From Gracilariopsis chorda (taxonomy: Eukaryota; Rhodophyta; Florideophyceae; Gracilariales; Gracilariaceae), in the NCBI GenBank assembly GCA_003194525.1, contig NBIV01000029.1, positions 186,001 through 250,000 of the forward strand: a DNA stretch of 64,000 nucleotides. The letters run 5' to 3'. The notes beneath the pieces are model-generated. The model ran no database searches. It saw only the letters and a list, made by a program, of their open reading frames with translations, and had not been told where the DNA came from. Shown here one piece after another: positions 10,501-20,393 of the stretch (positions are counted from its first letter, which is position 1; each line of letters begins with the position of its first letter). A program made the position numbers and the translations under genes.

Positions 10501-11544
10501 AACGTGTGCAGTTCGAAGGTCTCCACACGATACCATCGCATTGATTTCGTGAAGTGGAATATTTGCGAAGTCCTTCAACGAACTCACACCGCATTTGCGA
10601 ATAATATGGTTTACCTGCGACGTTCGAATACCGGCAATTAACTGAAGGGAATCAGCGTCTTCAAGGGTTTCCTTCGCGAGAGTTCTCCATGGTGACAAAG
10701 TGTGAATAGGTCCATCTGGAACTGGAATTGGGTGGCATTCATTGAAATTGGACATGAATGAGATATAATCATTCTTAACTCTCCTAAACAAGTACTTGAG
10801 GTCTCTAAAGTTAAGCCGAGTAGGTGGGCTGTGGGGTGGACCGAGACATAGGTAGGCGTAGTCCGGATGCCTGATGCCCAGGCGCCGGTGTACGTCTTGA
10901 AGCATAGACGCGTAACATGCCACTTGTAACGCAAAATCGATTGAGATCAGCGACGAGAACTTGACCTCGCATGGGATGTATGCATTGGGGTCTACATCCG
11001 CTTGCTGACCGCTTGTCACGTATGGATCTATAGAAGAGAGCATAAGCAAATCCGCATACCCGCCGAGCGTATCATCACGAAGTGCAGCTCCTGCAATCAG
11101 GGGTTCTTTGCGGCGAATTGCCTCCTCTGTCAGTTTGTAACGATCTGGGTGTGCGAAAGGGATGCGGTACACAGTGGTGGCTGTTAGAGATTCTAAGTAG
11201 CTCAAAAGACGTTCTTCATGAACGCGACCAGCAGACCTGAGAGCATCTTCTAGGGTGGTAGTTTCATCGCGTTCCGGGGCTAGATCGGGACGTCGGTGAC
11301 ACAATTCATTCAAGTGTGCAACAAAGCGAGAGCGACGAAATGACACGAGATCATGTGGTGATCGAGAGGGCTTTGGCCGTGCCACTGGCTTCTGGGATGG
11401 TTCTTTCGTTTGCACACATCGGGCTTGATTGTCTCGAGTGCCGGGAGAGCCGGGTATACGAAAGCGTTGCACAACCTGTCGTAAAGGATTGCGAAAGAAA
11501 GGAAAATGGAAGAAAGTTGCTCTCCATCCCATGTCGTTTCCCAT
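7549..11544 (-). CDS. RecB-like nuclease / RNase H-like / SF1 helicase fusion (TM0106 type)
   Basis: This is a single-exon gene of 1331 residues; ATG at 11542-11544 is the first in frame. Residues 1-60 are basic and aromatic (MGNDMGWRATFFHFPFFRN), which suggests an organelle-targeting extension. About 95-280 is a PD-(D/E)XK RecB-like nuclease, with D in GGYADLLM near 164 and CEVK near 193. About 385-590 is an RNase H-fold exonuclease-like region (FFDIEGYP, then YNKQDCESL). From about 840 a superfamily 1 helicase follows: GPPGSGKTS (Walker A, near 885), LFVDESSQV (Walker B), VLVGDQQQLEMP, VDKFQGQQAP and NVAISRAQ. This order is that of the bacterial TM0106 family. The role is probably DNA processing or repair; substrate and compartment are unknown. 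Lateral or endosymbiotic origin is likely (inference). The NHE gene starts divergently 0.9 kb away. Confidence 0.9.
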   Translation of the reverse strand: MGNDMGWRATFFHFPFFRNPLRQVVQRFRIPGSPGTRDNQARCVQTKEPSQKPVARPKPSRSPHDLVSFRRSRFVAHLNELCHRRPDLAPERDETTTLEDALRSAGRVHEERLLSYLESLTATTVYRIPFAHPDRYKLTEEAIRRKEPLIAGAALRDDTLGGYADLLMLSSIDPYVTSGQQADVDPNAYIPCEVKFSSLISIDFALQVACYASMLQDVHRRLGIRHPDYAYLCLGPPHSPPTRLNFRDLKYLFRRVKNDYISFMSNFNECHPIPVPDGPIHTLSPWRTLAKETLEDADSLQLIAGIRTSQVNHIIRKCGVSSLKDFANIPLHEINAMVSCGDLRTAHVQLHRQACTQYRSRKSGSIAYERKEQSECMPTISDGDMFFDIEGYPLIEGGLEYLLGISTRNDGSFQAWWAHTRAEEEEAFIHLITWVNNKLEEHSVDGVKRSHVFHYGHYEVSALRRVSLRVQTEEGLKAARLFESLLEEAVFFDVYKFIRSALVVGDSSYSIKSIEKIVGVIREDDELADAESSVGMYHEWRLKCFSEDLDLAKNNQAHPILEKIYEYNKQDCESLLRVVVWLSKDFPSGDAHSHDDNPEALSISPVISQEDHVQILPGACGRTLSKKQEDSQVIQRSNEISDLIMENDDGILRPSAQRTMTHLLGFYVRESSPVRRAFRDRIEAAVNSQFFELFDDGKCITGMSILNSKEHLNDSRRHVFRYSYNRDQVVSLAEGDSVAFVVPSKTRTKPGANHDRTHLIYSFMTVLGFESPRRSNTGTVLLTAKLKDEDSPPEYGSIISSEELKICDAPLRESICRKGDSLLRGTRDKSLSLCVSFLNRRRLDEDTETDTLLSLREKTCQGQKLAGFLASRGTSGVLVIQGPPGSGKTSLSARIICELISKHNKTVAVSSNSHAAIDNLLRSVVRSGLHYSHVCKVGTKCSEDLSMPHKANLRDLDVKPIAGRSNANYVEPVSSVPGSVARRKSKRGRRKASLVGATCYQLCREESEALFDFLFVDESSQVPVANFFAMGSCAKYGVLVGDQQQLEMPIKGAHPGETSKSCLSYVVGDDVATVPVSRGIFLTESYRMAPSLCQFVSNTFYDSSLLPATICAKNGLNTAGVQIINHSHTSGIFFLACDSEYEVHESTLVTKWQQPAEVSAIVKYANQLLGVTYTANSVTSKLGPNDILVVAPYNAQVKVLRQELPSGIRVGTVDKFQGQQAPVVLVSLCTGSPRSIAAILEDENEFFALSKTPAELSPDKNEFSGVLRKGLHFSLHKNRLNVAISRAQCLAVVAGHSETCLNMPISNLSDIAVSALFEELQEASYQQDRVS

Positions 11545-12449
11545 TATTGTTGAAACAAATTGCAAGAAAGAGTTGTATAAATTTTCTTCTCAAGGTTGAA
11601 GGACGTATCGAGCGACGGCTGATTAACAAGTTGTGCTACCGAAACGGAAGAAAAGGGAACTCGTATCATGTACGCGAAAAGAACAATTGCCGAGCGTAGA
11701 GCGTTGTCGTACAGCTTTGCAAAAAGAAGCGGATTTTGTCCAGCGCAGCAGTAGTAGCTTTTAACTTGAGGGCTAATGTTTTATTTCTGGTCGCTGTTCA
11801 CGAACAAGTTGCGAATACTTGGGCGTGATGGAATAGTAAACAGAGAAGTTCTTTCTTCTACGACACATGGGTACCAACGGTATCATCATCAAAGATGAGA
11901 CCAACTATTCTCAAGCTAATGCAGCCCAGATCTGACGTATTTGTATCTATGTAGAGAACCCCTTTTAACCGTTCCGCGTCATGGCGTGCAGTCACTGCAG
12001 ATCCCGAGGTGAAGTGTTATGATAATTTTTTGGAAGCGGTTGAAGTACAATTCGGCAACAATAGTTTTGAAGGGATTCGAACTCTGTAGATAGATATCTT
12101 TCGCCAGCACTCCCTTTCCGGGGCAACCTGTGCATTATGACAAGGAAAGGAATTGATCGCGGCATCCCTTTCGCTACGCCTGTGCCTCATTCATACATCC
12201 AGTTTTCTTTTGCATTCGCTACTTGAGAACACCGGTAACCAGCTACAAGGCGGTCTACGTAAGGATACCAGAGCAGGTTTATTTTCAGCCTCGCTCCGCA
12301 GAAAAGCTTCTCACCACTTAGCTTCCTCGTCAGTCTCCTTCTAAACCGGAATCGGCTTCTCACTTTGCTTCAAAAAGCTGAAGTCTGATGTGTTGAATTA
12401 TTCGTGATAGCTTCAACTATTGGGCTGGTCTGTTTCGAAAAAGGCCGAT
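11545..12449. other. Divergent intergenic region, likely two promoters
   Basis: This 905-bp region separates the divergently oriented nuclease-helicase and exchanger genes, so it should contain both promoters. Short ORFs are present but none looks coding. No clear TATA box or repeated operator was identified. Confidence 0.55.
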
Positions 12450-14378
12450 ATGTCATTGGAAGAACCTCAGCCAAGTAGATCAATCGATCTAAATTCGACT
12501 AATCAACAGTTTCCTTCTCTCTCAGAGTTTCTAGAAGAGCCAGTTAACTATGAATCTCAAACTCGACGCAGAGCATGGCTCTACTTTGGTGGTACTATCC
12601 TTGCATTCGCGGTAATCGTCACGTTATGGTCTTCGAGAGCAACCTCTCGCCGAGCTACACAATGCCCTGATTGCAACTGTGGAGCTGAAGGGGGAGCACC
12701 ACCCGTGTCCTACGAAGGCGCAGAGTCCGTGCTCGGGGTCGGTCTTTCGATCTTTACAATACAACTCGCCCTTTGTGTGTTTGCCACGTACATTCTCGTG
12801 CAGAACCAGGTTTTGTTTCTCCCCTCCTGCATTGCCTACGTTCTGCTTGGAGTGCTTGTGGGGAGCATCGTGCGAGTCAGTGGTGCAGCAAGCACTCTCG
12901 GTATTAGCCTGCCGAACCAGGAACAGTTCTTTACGTTCATACTTCCTCCGATTATTCTAGAAGCGGGCTACTCTCTAAACAAAGCCGATTTCTACGCAGA
13001 AGGTCTAGGGATTCTTTTACTCGCCGTTCCGGGAACTCTGGTTTCGGCACTGGCCTTTGGTGTTGGCATGTACATTACTGGTGTTCTGGGGATTAGTTAT
13101 TTCTTCTCTTTCTGGGAAGCTATGACTTTCGGTGCATTGCTTTCAGCTGTTGACCCGGTTGCTACAATTGCTATTTTCTCTGCTCTAAAGGTTAATAAGA
13201 CTCTCCACTTCTTGGTTTTCGGGGAATCGGTATTGAACGATGCTGTCGCTATTGTGCTTTATCGGACTTTTTCACGTCTCATTGGGTACGCAGTTACCAG
13301 TTGGTATGGTCCACTTTTTACGTTCATCTACATCTTCTTCGGTTCAGTGATTGTAGGTGCCGTACTGGCAGCGATCTCCGCACTTCTCCTCAAGCATACA
13401 AACCTTTACCGCAACCCGTCGTTAGAGTTTTCGTTTTATCTGTTAATGGCATACCTGCCTTATCCGTTCTGCGATGGAATTGGTATGAGCGGGATCCTAG
13501 GTATTCTCACAAGCTCTGTCGTATTGGCACACTACGCGCATTACAACCTATCTCAGATAACCCAGATTTCGTCCCAACAAGCATTTCGAACTCTTGCATT
13601 TCTCGCCGAGACGTTTGTGTTCATTTATTTGGGGACTGCGTTGACGACGTTTAATCATTCCTGGCATATTGCAACAATCGCCTGGGGGATAGTATTCACG
13701 CTTCTGTCTCGAGCTGCGAACATATATCCCCTGACTCATCTCTTAAACAAATGGAGAACGGATAAGATTTCAAAGAAAACACAACTGATAATGTGGTTTA
13801 GCGGCTCTTTGCGAGGTGCTATTGCATGGGCCCTTTCATTAAGTCTACCGAGCCGAAATGGCTCTGATGACACACGCAGAGTTGTGGTATCTTCTACGCT
13901 TGCGATCGTTCTTTTCACAGTCATCGTTCTGGGTGGGGGTATGCTTCCGCTACTAAGATTGTTAAGAGTCGAAGATGAGGCCGCCAATTCGCAGGATAGC
14001 GATGAGCTAAACGAGGATGATGTGTCAAATGAACTGCCGAATGGTAATGGCCTGGAAGAGTCCCCATCTTTGGCGAGTTTGTTTGCACAAAGGTTACAGC
14101 GCCTCGATGAAACATGGTTGAAGCCTGCCCTGTTAGCATCATCTACTCGCAATATGGTGGCTACGAATCGAACACTACAGACGCTTGCTGTGTCTGCGGT
14201 GGATCGGCTAACTCCCCATGAACTTGGCTCTTTGCTCGATTCCTCAGCAGCCATAGACTTTCCTCAACCCGGAGAATTGCAAGGCGCTAGGGCACAGGAA
14301 GGCAGAGTTGACGCAGAAATGGAGGTAGTTGTGAACAAAGGGCAGCTTACTCTTGGCTCGAGTAGAGAAGATGAATAG
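12450..14378 (+). CDS. Na+/H+ exchanger, NHE/CPA1 family
   Basis: This single-exon gene encodes 642 residues; the ATG at 12450 is the first in frame. It is an antiporter swapping Na+ or K+ for H+ across a membrane. There is a hydrophobic segment near residues 42-58, followed by a Cys-rich loop (CPDCNC). About eleven further hydrophobic segments lie between about 95 and 490. Diagnostic motifs are FFTFILPPIILEAGYSL near 160-176 (inhibitor-binding segment of NHE proteins), VDPVATIAIF near 234, FGESVLNDAVAIVLY near 257 (with the ND ion-binding pair) and SGSLRGAIAWALSL near 452. The acidic C-terminal tail (about 510-642) is cytosolic. The motif set resembles the endosomal/Golgi NHE6-8 type more than plasma-membrane forms (inference). 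Divergent from the nuclease-helicase; its stop is 79 bp from the CMC2-like stop, in convergent arrangement. Confidence 0.95.
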   Translation: MSLEEPQPSRSIDLNSTNQQFPSLSEFLEEPVNYESQTRRRAWLYFGGTILAFAVIVTLWSSRATSRRATQCPDCNCGAEGGAPPVSYEGAESVLGVGLSIFTIQLALCVFATYILVQNQVLFLPSCIAYVLLGVLVGSIVRVSGAASTLGISLPNQEQFFTFILPPIILEAGYSLNKADFYAEGLGILLLAVPGTLVSALAFGVGMYITGVLGISYFFSFWEAMTFGALLSAVDPVATIAIFSALKVNKTLHFLVFGESVLNDAVAIVLYRTFSRLIGYAVTSWYGPLFTFIYIFFGSVIVGAVLAAISALLLKHTNLYRNPSLEFSFYLLMAYLPYPFCDGIGMSGILGILTSSVVLAHYAHYNLSQITQISSQQAFRTLAFLAETFVFIYLGTALTTFNHSWHIATIAWGIVFTLLSRAANIYPLTHLLNKWRTDKISKKTQLIMWFSGSLRGAIAWALSLSLPSRNGSDDTRRVVVSSTLAIVLFTVIVLGGGMLPLLRLLRVEDEAANSQDSDELNEDDVSNELPNGNGLEESPSLASLFAQRLQRLDETWLKPALLASSTRNMVATNRTLQTLAVSAVDRLTPHELGSLLDSSAAIDFPQPGELQGARAQEGRVDAEMEVVVNKGQLTLGSSREDE

Positions 14379-14457
14379 GGTAACTTGAACCAAACATCTG
14401 TACAAAGTGTATGACTTCCGCTTGACGATAAAACGATCGTTTCCGACGGCGTAATTC

Positions 14458-14764
14458 TTAACTGTACTCTTTTTCTTCTTGTAGAGTGCGACGGAGACGC
14501 TCTTTTTCTTTCTTTGCCTTCGCGGCATTTATTTCCCTTCTAACAAGATATTCGTCGGATAGGCACTTGTCCAACGCAGCTTTGACATCGTTGCATGCAC
14601 CTAAAAACTTTGCGAATGATCGCTGTTTGTGACACATCTTCAGATCCTGGATAGCTTCTTGACACTGTGAAGAGGTTAGACATACATGATTTAATGTCAT
14701 TTTCTCTGAGGGCAGTGAGCAAACGCACCATTGGGTGTAGATGTGGTGCAAGGGTAGGATGCAT
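14458..14764 (-). CDS. CMC2: COX assembly mitochondrial protein CMC2-like, one 64-nt intron
   Basis: Exon 1 is 14764-14729 (MHPTLAPHLHPM), the intron is 14728-14665 (GTGCGT to CACAG), and exon 2 is 14664-14458. The spliced product is 80 residues. Its start matches the MHPxLxPHLH signature of CMC2, and it has the twin CX9C motif: CQEAIQDLKMC, then CNDVKAALDKC. The tail is lysine/glutamate-rich. Family members are imported into the mitochondrial intermembrane space by the Mia40 disulfide relay and help assemble cytochrome c oxidase (established for the family). An unspliced ORF beginning further upstream (14826) lacks the CMC2 N-terminus, which favours the spliced model. The gene converges with the exchanger gene. 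Confidence 0.9.
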
Positions 14765-16317
14765 CTTTGGATAGCTGTGCGAGTATTATCTCTCAGATGG
14801 AATGGAGGCAGTAACTGGGGAGTCAAAACTTAACCCGATGACAGAGCTTTGAAGTGCTGAGAATGAGTTTGTGGCAGGATGCTGGGTTGTGACTTGGGGT
14901 CATGGGTTATGATGAGTAACGTGTTCTCTATGAATAACAATGCCAAAGAGATGTTGGACTGCTGTTTTACCTTCTACGAACGGTAGTCATACCGGATTAT
15001 TTGAGAAATGGGTCAATTTGAGACGAGTGATTTGCCAAAAAGATGACTGATGTTGAGCAAAACCTGAATTTGGTTTTGCAAAATTGCACGGATCTACATT
15101 ACAGGCGTTTGTTTAGCAATATGATTTCAGGTGGGTTGCGTTTTTTGAAGCGCCAATATCGGCAAAACTGGAGTTCAATATATTTGGTCTGCAAACGTGA
15201 AAGTAAAGTACTCCAAGAAAAAAGCTTGTGCGTTCTCTGTGAAGAAGAGAGAAAAGCAGTGAGGGTGTACAAAGAAGTACTTTAGTGGTGGTACACGTTT
15301 ATTGTGTAGCTGTTGGTTTTTTTCCCCAATACCCGGACCAAATGCCTTTGCCCTTGCATTGCGTTGAATAAAGCAATAGCGTCCGTCATCTTAACATTGA
15401 GGCTTCTAATATGTTACTTTTACAATATTCTGCTCTATTGCGTTCCAAACGAACAAGATTCAGTGGCACTGACAAAACAGAACGCGAGTTTTGAGAGACG
15501 ATAGAAATTCCAAGCTTTGTTCTCGTCTCATATTAACCCCTTCTTGGTCTACCATCGATGCGGAACGTACCAAAAGCTACGCAAAAGTTTACATATTTTA
15601 AGGTCATGAAAGTGTTCCAAATTAAGCCTTTCTGACTGCTACCAATGGTACAGTTGGTACCGTTGATAGCCTCCGATCGGCAAGGGGGAACATTTTCTTA
15701 CCCCGGCTCCAGGGCCTGGAAGGCTACCTAGAAACGATCGAAGGGCTACCCGAGTGTGCCCAGTATGTTCTGTCAAGCTGGCAGGAACTGTGCTCTGGAT
15801 GGCATCCATTCTCATGTCAGGACGGCGTCAAGGCTGTGGTCGACCTTCTCTGATTTGAAATTGACCCAAACTGTAAGAATTCGTTCATGATTGTGGCCAT
15901 AAAAAGTTTCATTTTCTTGCTATATTTTCAGCACGCAACTGCGCTGTGTAGTTCACCCTCGAGAATGCATGGTTCACCGAAGCTTGTTCAGCCTGCTTGC
16001 CTCGGCTTTTTGCTTTCCCTTTTCCACCTTGATTCATCTTCATCCTGGGGGACTTCGAGAAGCCGGTTTCCACCAGATTCAGTGCTTCACGGTCGCGCTA
16101 CTTGTGAGTCCTTTGTGAGGAACAAACTTCACAACTACCCAACAGGTGACGCAAGAACGACAACCTTCGTTCGTGTTGCAACAACTACTTGTCAGGCCAC
16201 TCAGGCCCTCGATAAAGCGCGGTGGAGAGTATTCGTCGGTACGAGCAGGGCGGCGCAGGCCCTGGAGGGCCAGAAAGTGCCGCCCTTCGGGTCAGACGGC
16301 AGCGAAATGGCATCTTG
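14765..16317. other. Intergenic upstream of CK2 alpha
   Basis: No recognisable gene. A minor ORF at 15043-15285 has no known motif. The 5' exon or leader of the downstream CK2 alpha gene should lie in this stretch: a polypyrimidine tract and CAG at about 15930, and a GTGAGT donor-like site near 16106, hint at upstream introns. The start codon could not be fixed. Confidence 0.5.
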
Positions 16318-17575
16318 AGTGTCGCAACTGTGTATAGCGATATAAACGTTCGCCGTTTGCCGGACTACTGGGATTATGACAATCTTCAAGTTCGATGGGG
16401 GTACGTGCGAGCCACTATCTTTGCTTCCATGCTTTGGTATTTCGGGCCAGTGATTTTGTACTTTGCACAGTCATTGCACCAAGTTATCACCATCTGCCCG
16501 CTGAAGGCGTCTCCTCAGTCCTTTCGCATTGTTACTGACTGTAATTCTCTCTTTCCTTCTTCTGTTTTGTTGGTTTTTTTTTGTTTGCGTCGTGAGCAGT
16601 AATCAAGATGACTACGAAGTAGTGAGAAAAGTCGGGAGAGGGAAGTATTCCGATGTTTTCGAAGGTGTCAACGTGCTAAAGGATGAAAAGTGTGTAATTA
16701 AGATTCTGAAGCCAGTGAAGAGGAAGAAGATAAAGCGTGAGATAAAGATCCTACAAAGCCTTTGTGGTGGCACGAACGTCATTCAGCTCAAGGATATTTG
16801 TAGGGATCCACAGTCGAAGGTGCCATCTCTTATATTTGAGTACATTAACAACAGAGATTTCAAGGCCTTGTTCCCCACGTTTACATCTGGAGATGTACGC
16901 TATTACATCTACGAGGTGCTGAAAGCCTTGGAATATGCCCACTCAAATGGAGTGATGCACCGTGACGTGAAGCCGCAGAACATTGTAGTCGATTATGAGA
17001 AGAAGAAGCTGCGGTTGATTGATTGGGGTCTTGCCGAGTTCTACTTCCCTCATAAGGAGTACAATGTGAGGGTCGCTTCACGGTATTTCAAAGGCCCAGA
17101 GTTGCTCGTGGACTTACAAGATTACGACTACTCTCTGGACATGTGGTCTCTCGGATGCATGTTTGCGGGAATGATCTTCCGAAAAGAACCGTTCTTTCAT
17201 GGTCATGACAATCAGGACCAGCTGGTGAAGATAGCACGGGTGTTGGGCACTGACGATCTTCAGGACTACTTGACAAAGTACGGCTTGCAGCTGGACCAGA
17301 ACTTCAGGGCTATGGTAGGTTCGCATCCGAAGCGATCCTGGGAGAGCTTCATCAGGGAAGAAAACCAACACCTTGCGACACCCGACGCACTGGATTTGCT
17401 TAGTCGAATGTTGGTTTATGACCATCAGAAAAGGATCACTGCGCGGCAAGCGATGGCTCACCACTTCTTCGCGACAGTTCGCGAAACAGAGGCCAAAGCA
17501 CGGGAACTTGGAAGGGCTGGGAATGGTACAACAGAAACAGGTTCAGGCAGTGATGCAATGAGCATTGTATCGTGA
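16318..17575 (+). CDS. CK2A: Casein kinase 2 catalytic subunit alpha, one 199-nt intron
   Basis: The first visible exon (from about 16318 to 16400) encodes [19 protein letters not shown] and RWG, the conserved CK2 alpha N-terminus. Intron 16401-16599 (GTACGT to GAGCAG) joins it in frame to NQDDYEVV at 16600. The kinase domain follows: glycine loop [15 protein letters not shown] lysine, basic cluster [10 protein letters not shown], catalytic HRDVKPQN, and DWG in place of DFG, a CK2 hallmark. The C-terminal tail is short and Ser/Gly-rich. CK2 is a constitutively active Ser/Thr kinase of nucleus and cytosol that pairs with a beta subunit. No ATG exists in frame in the first visible exon, so the true start is on an upstream exon; ATG at 16313 is out of frame with it. 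The annotation is thus 5'-incomplete. Confidence 0.95.
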
Positions 17576-18149
17576 AGGCTGGGGCTGCGGGTTTGAGCTC
17601 GCTATTTATGTAGTCTGTTATGTACTGCCGACGTCTGTAAATGTGCATTTGCGTGCTAACTCACATGATGCAATTGTGTGCACGTTTTGTCGTTTCAGTC
17701 GACCGTGATGCTCATCAAACATGTTTGGTTCTGTTTTTCTCTTGTAGACGAACTGAAATCCTCAGGAGTAGGTACTGGTGGTCCCAAGAGCCAACGCTGC
17801 AGATCTCGTACTGACAAACGACAAGTCGTTCTGTTCATCTCAAGCAGTACCCGTCTCTGAAATGAAGGACAAAGGACCCACTGGATTCGCAACGTCGTCA
17901 GTAGGGCTCATAAACACTTCGCTGATCTTCGTTCACTCGTGCTCTTGTATCTGTCGAACGTGGGCACTTAGAATGGGATAGCGGTCTAACCTATGTGGAG
18001 GATGCGACGGGAATTGATCCCGTGATTTACGAAGGCGGACAGTTGCCAAATGTTTTGTCCAGAACAAAGAATCCACAATTTATTTTTTTCCGAACGATAT
18101 ACAGTAGGACTACAAAACAGTTACTTTGCCACAGCGCACACATGTAAAT
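17576..18149. other. Intergenic downstream of CK2 alpha
   Basis: This should contain the CK2 alpha 3' UTR. No other gene is seen. A short tRNA-like B-box (GGGAATTGATCCC near 18010) has no matching acceptor stem and is not called. Confidence 0.5.
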
Positions 18150-19250
18150 AGGATATGAGATGAAATGAAGATAATGCGCATGCAACGCATAAAACCGCAG
18201 ATTAGGCAAACACGTCATTTACTCATAAACGCATAATAGAATGTTGTACTGTTACCTAACCTTACTAGCAAAACTGAAAATAACGTAGTAACGTAACTGA
18301 TCAAGTACACGGGTCTAGCTTCTCGTCATCGCTTTCCAAGCTCCGAAACTGGACATTCATGCGTCATTAAATCTTAGCGTGGCACTTCTAAATAACCAAC
18401 CTTTACTTCCTTCCAATTCCTTTGCCAACTCTGTGCTGCCTATTCATCACCCAAAAACAATTTTCGAATTCACTTTATGCAGGTAGTACAAAGTCACATG
18501 CATATTCGTCATTTCGAAACAAAACTTGAACGATTTCCCATAAAATTATCTGGTTCATCTAAATTTGAACGATAGACTAAAACATGGCTCACAAAGCCGT
18601 CTAAAATAATTTTCGATAACAATTCTATCACATGAAACTTTTTCATTTTAACTTTCGTCTACAATACTTTAAAACCACTTTTAGGCGTTTTATTTGAGTA
18701 TGTGGCTCTAAAAAGTGCCATAACATCTTGACAACCATTTATAGTAAAAACTCCCAATATTTCTCAAATAAATCTGCAATTGTGCCAGTATTGCTAATTG
18801 GTTTCTGAATCTTTTTTTTCAGTGCGATTTCATAAAATGTATCAAATTTATCACATATTATATAAATATCAGCTACTGGACCTGGATAATAATTTGAACG
18901 ACCACTTTCCAATCCATTCGACGATATTGAAATTTCAAATTTAAATCCATGACGTTTATGCTTCCCACTTAAATATTTCTTACCCTCTTTCACACTCCCA
19001 GAAGGGCAAAACATGTGTTGAAATGTGACTTTTGTCGCATAATGAGAAAATGTAAAATACTTGAATTTCTTTTGTGCTCAGTATCGTTCCGCGTCGACCG
19101 AATCGCATCGTTTTTCAGTTCTAGTTCGTCATAAACGGGATCTGAAATAAAATCTAAAAGTGTTTTATTAGACGCTCGAAAGTTATTCTTTCATTTTTGA
19201 AATGCTATCCAAAAACCATTTTCTGCCATCTTTGACAACCATTTAAACCA
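18150..19250 (-). pseudogene. DDE_Tnp_4-like transposase relic, copy 1
   Basis: AT-rich DNA with a worn minus-strand coding sequence. The clearest stretch (19014-18739) reads PSGSVKEGKKYLSGKHK then HGFKFEISISSNGLESGR and YYPGPVADI. Just upstream lies KVTFQ. Together these match the central catalytic part of a Harbinger-related transposase family known from algae and oomycetes. The same protein, differently damaged, lies at 50120-51415, and noncoding flanks also align (for example CATTTACTCATAAAC at about 18217 and 50158). Stops and frame changes are numerous. Ends and inverted repeats were not found, so the limits are approximate. Confidence 0.7.
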
Positions 19251-19469
19251 TATCCAAAACATATTTCCTGGAAACAGAAAAGTATTTTCCTCGGCCTATG
19301 TTACAATTGTATCAAATAAATGTAGATAGAAAATTTATTATCTCTCAAAACTCAGTAGCATAGACATTGTTCATTTCCATGAGGGTTTGTAAATATGTTT
19401 GATATAAACTGTCAAAATATGAGGCTTGTGGGACTGCAATATTCGTCACTTTTTGAATGCGTTGTGAAC

Positions 19470-20284
19470 TGCAACGCCCTCAGGGAGGGATTCCTGGTAC
19501 TTGATCGTTTTCCGGATATTATCGGTTGTGTAGTGCTTATATGAACTACGCCCCACAATGGTGGGTATGGACACGTGGGACACGGTTTTGGGTCAATTGG
19601 CGGTTGGCCACAGTAGTGGATGTTGCCACGAGATGTGGAGTATTTTAGTTGATTTTATTTATTATTTTCACACCCATTTCTGGGAAGCTAGTACTTAGTG
19701 CGACGGCGCACTGCCGTTGCACCAGTAAACCTTCCCCAACAAGGGACCCCAACCTGGGGAATTGGCTCTAGCTGTTACCGCTTGCGCGCGTGCTCTACTC
19801 CTCCTTGGAGGGAAACGCCGTGAACCACGGGACATCTAACCCCCTTGCACATCTAAAGGGACCCATCACTGGGAGTTATATTATTCCAATTGCATTGGTG
19901 TTTCGCCCTGTATAGGGATATTGGTACCGGCATCGCCGTTCACCCCCGTCGCTCTCGCGACTCACTTCGTCCTCTCTTCCTCCTCTTCGCCCTTCCTTTT
20001 TCCCCTTTTTAGGGTAGCACCTCCCGCTATCCGCGGCCCTCGTGTGCGCATCCGTCCACACACCCCCACTTACGTGGAAACATCCCTCTACTGAGGATCA
20101 CACTCCGCTCACGAGGATACCGATTCTTCGCCTTCACCTCCCTGCGCAAGTCGCGACAGGTGTCCCTGGTCTTACAAACCGGCTTCGCCGTGACACCTCT
20201 GGGAGGGCTCTACCCAACTGGTTTCACCCCGTGAGAGGAAGATCCCGAACGTCTTTCGGTGTTTTTCCCATTTGGGGCATTACA
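19470..20284 (+). repeat. 5' LTR, 815 bp
   Basis: It begins TGCAACGCCC and ends GGGGCATTACA. The partner at 30036-30850 has the same length and about 95 percent identity. A TGG-starting stretch about 8 bases past its end (near 20293) is a candidate tRNA primer-binding site; the tRNA was not assigned. Confidence 0.93.
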
Positions 20285-20393
20285 CCACAAAGTGGTCTCC
20301 CGACCTAGAATCGGTTTTTATTTTCCTCTTACGAGGTTTGTTTTCATTCACCGGAAGTTCCGTGCTCGTTTCCCGTCGTAACGGTATTTTCTT

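Noticed and set aside
15043-15285. 80-codon ORF upstream of CK2 alpha
   Set aside because: No motif; too short and unsupported to call a gene.
17990-18080. Possible tRNA on the minus strand (GGGAATTGATCCC as T-arm)
   Set aside because: No matching acceptor stem or anticodon arm at tRNA distances; the loop also differs from TTC.
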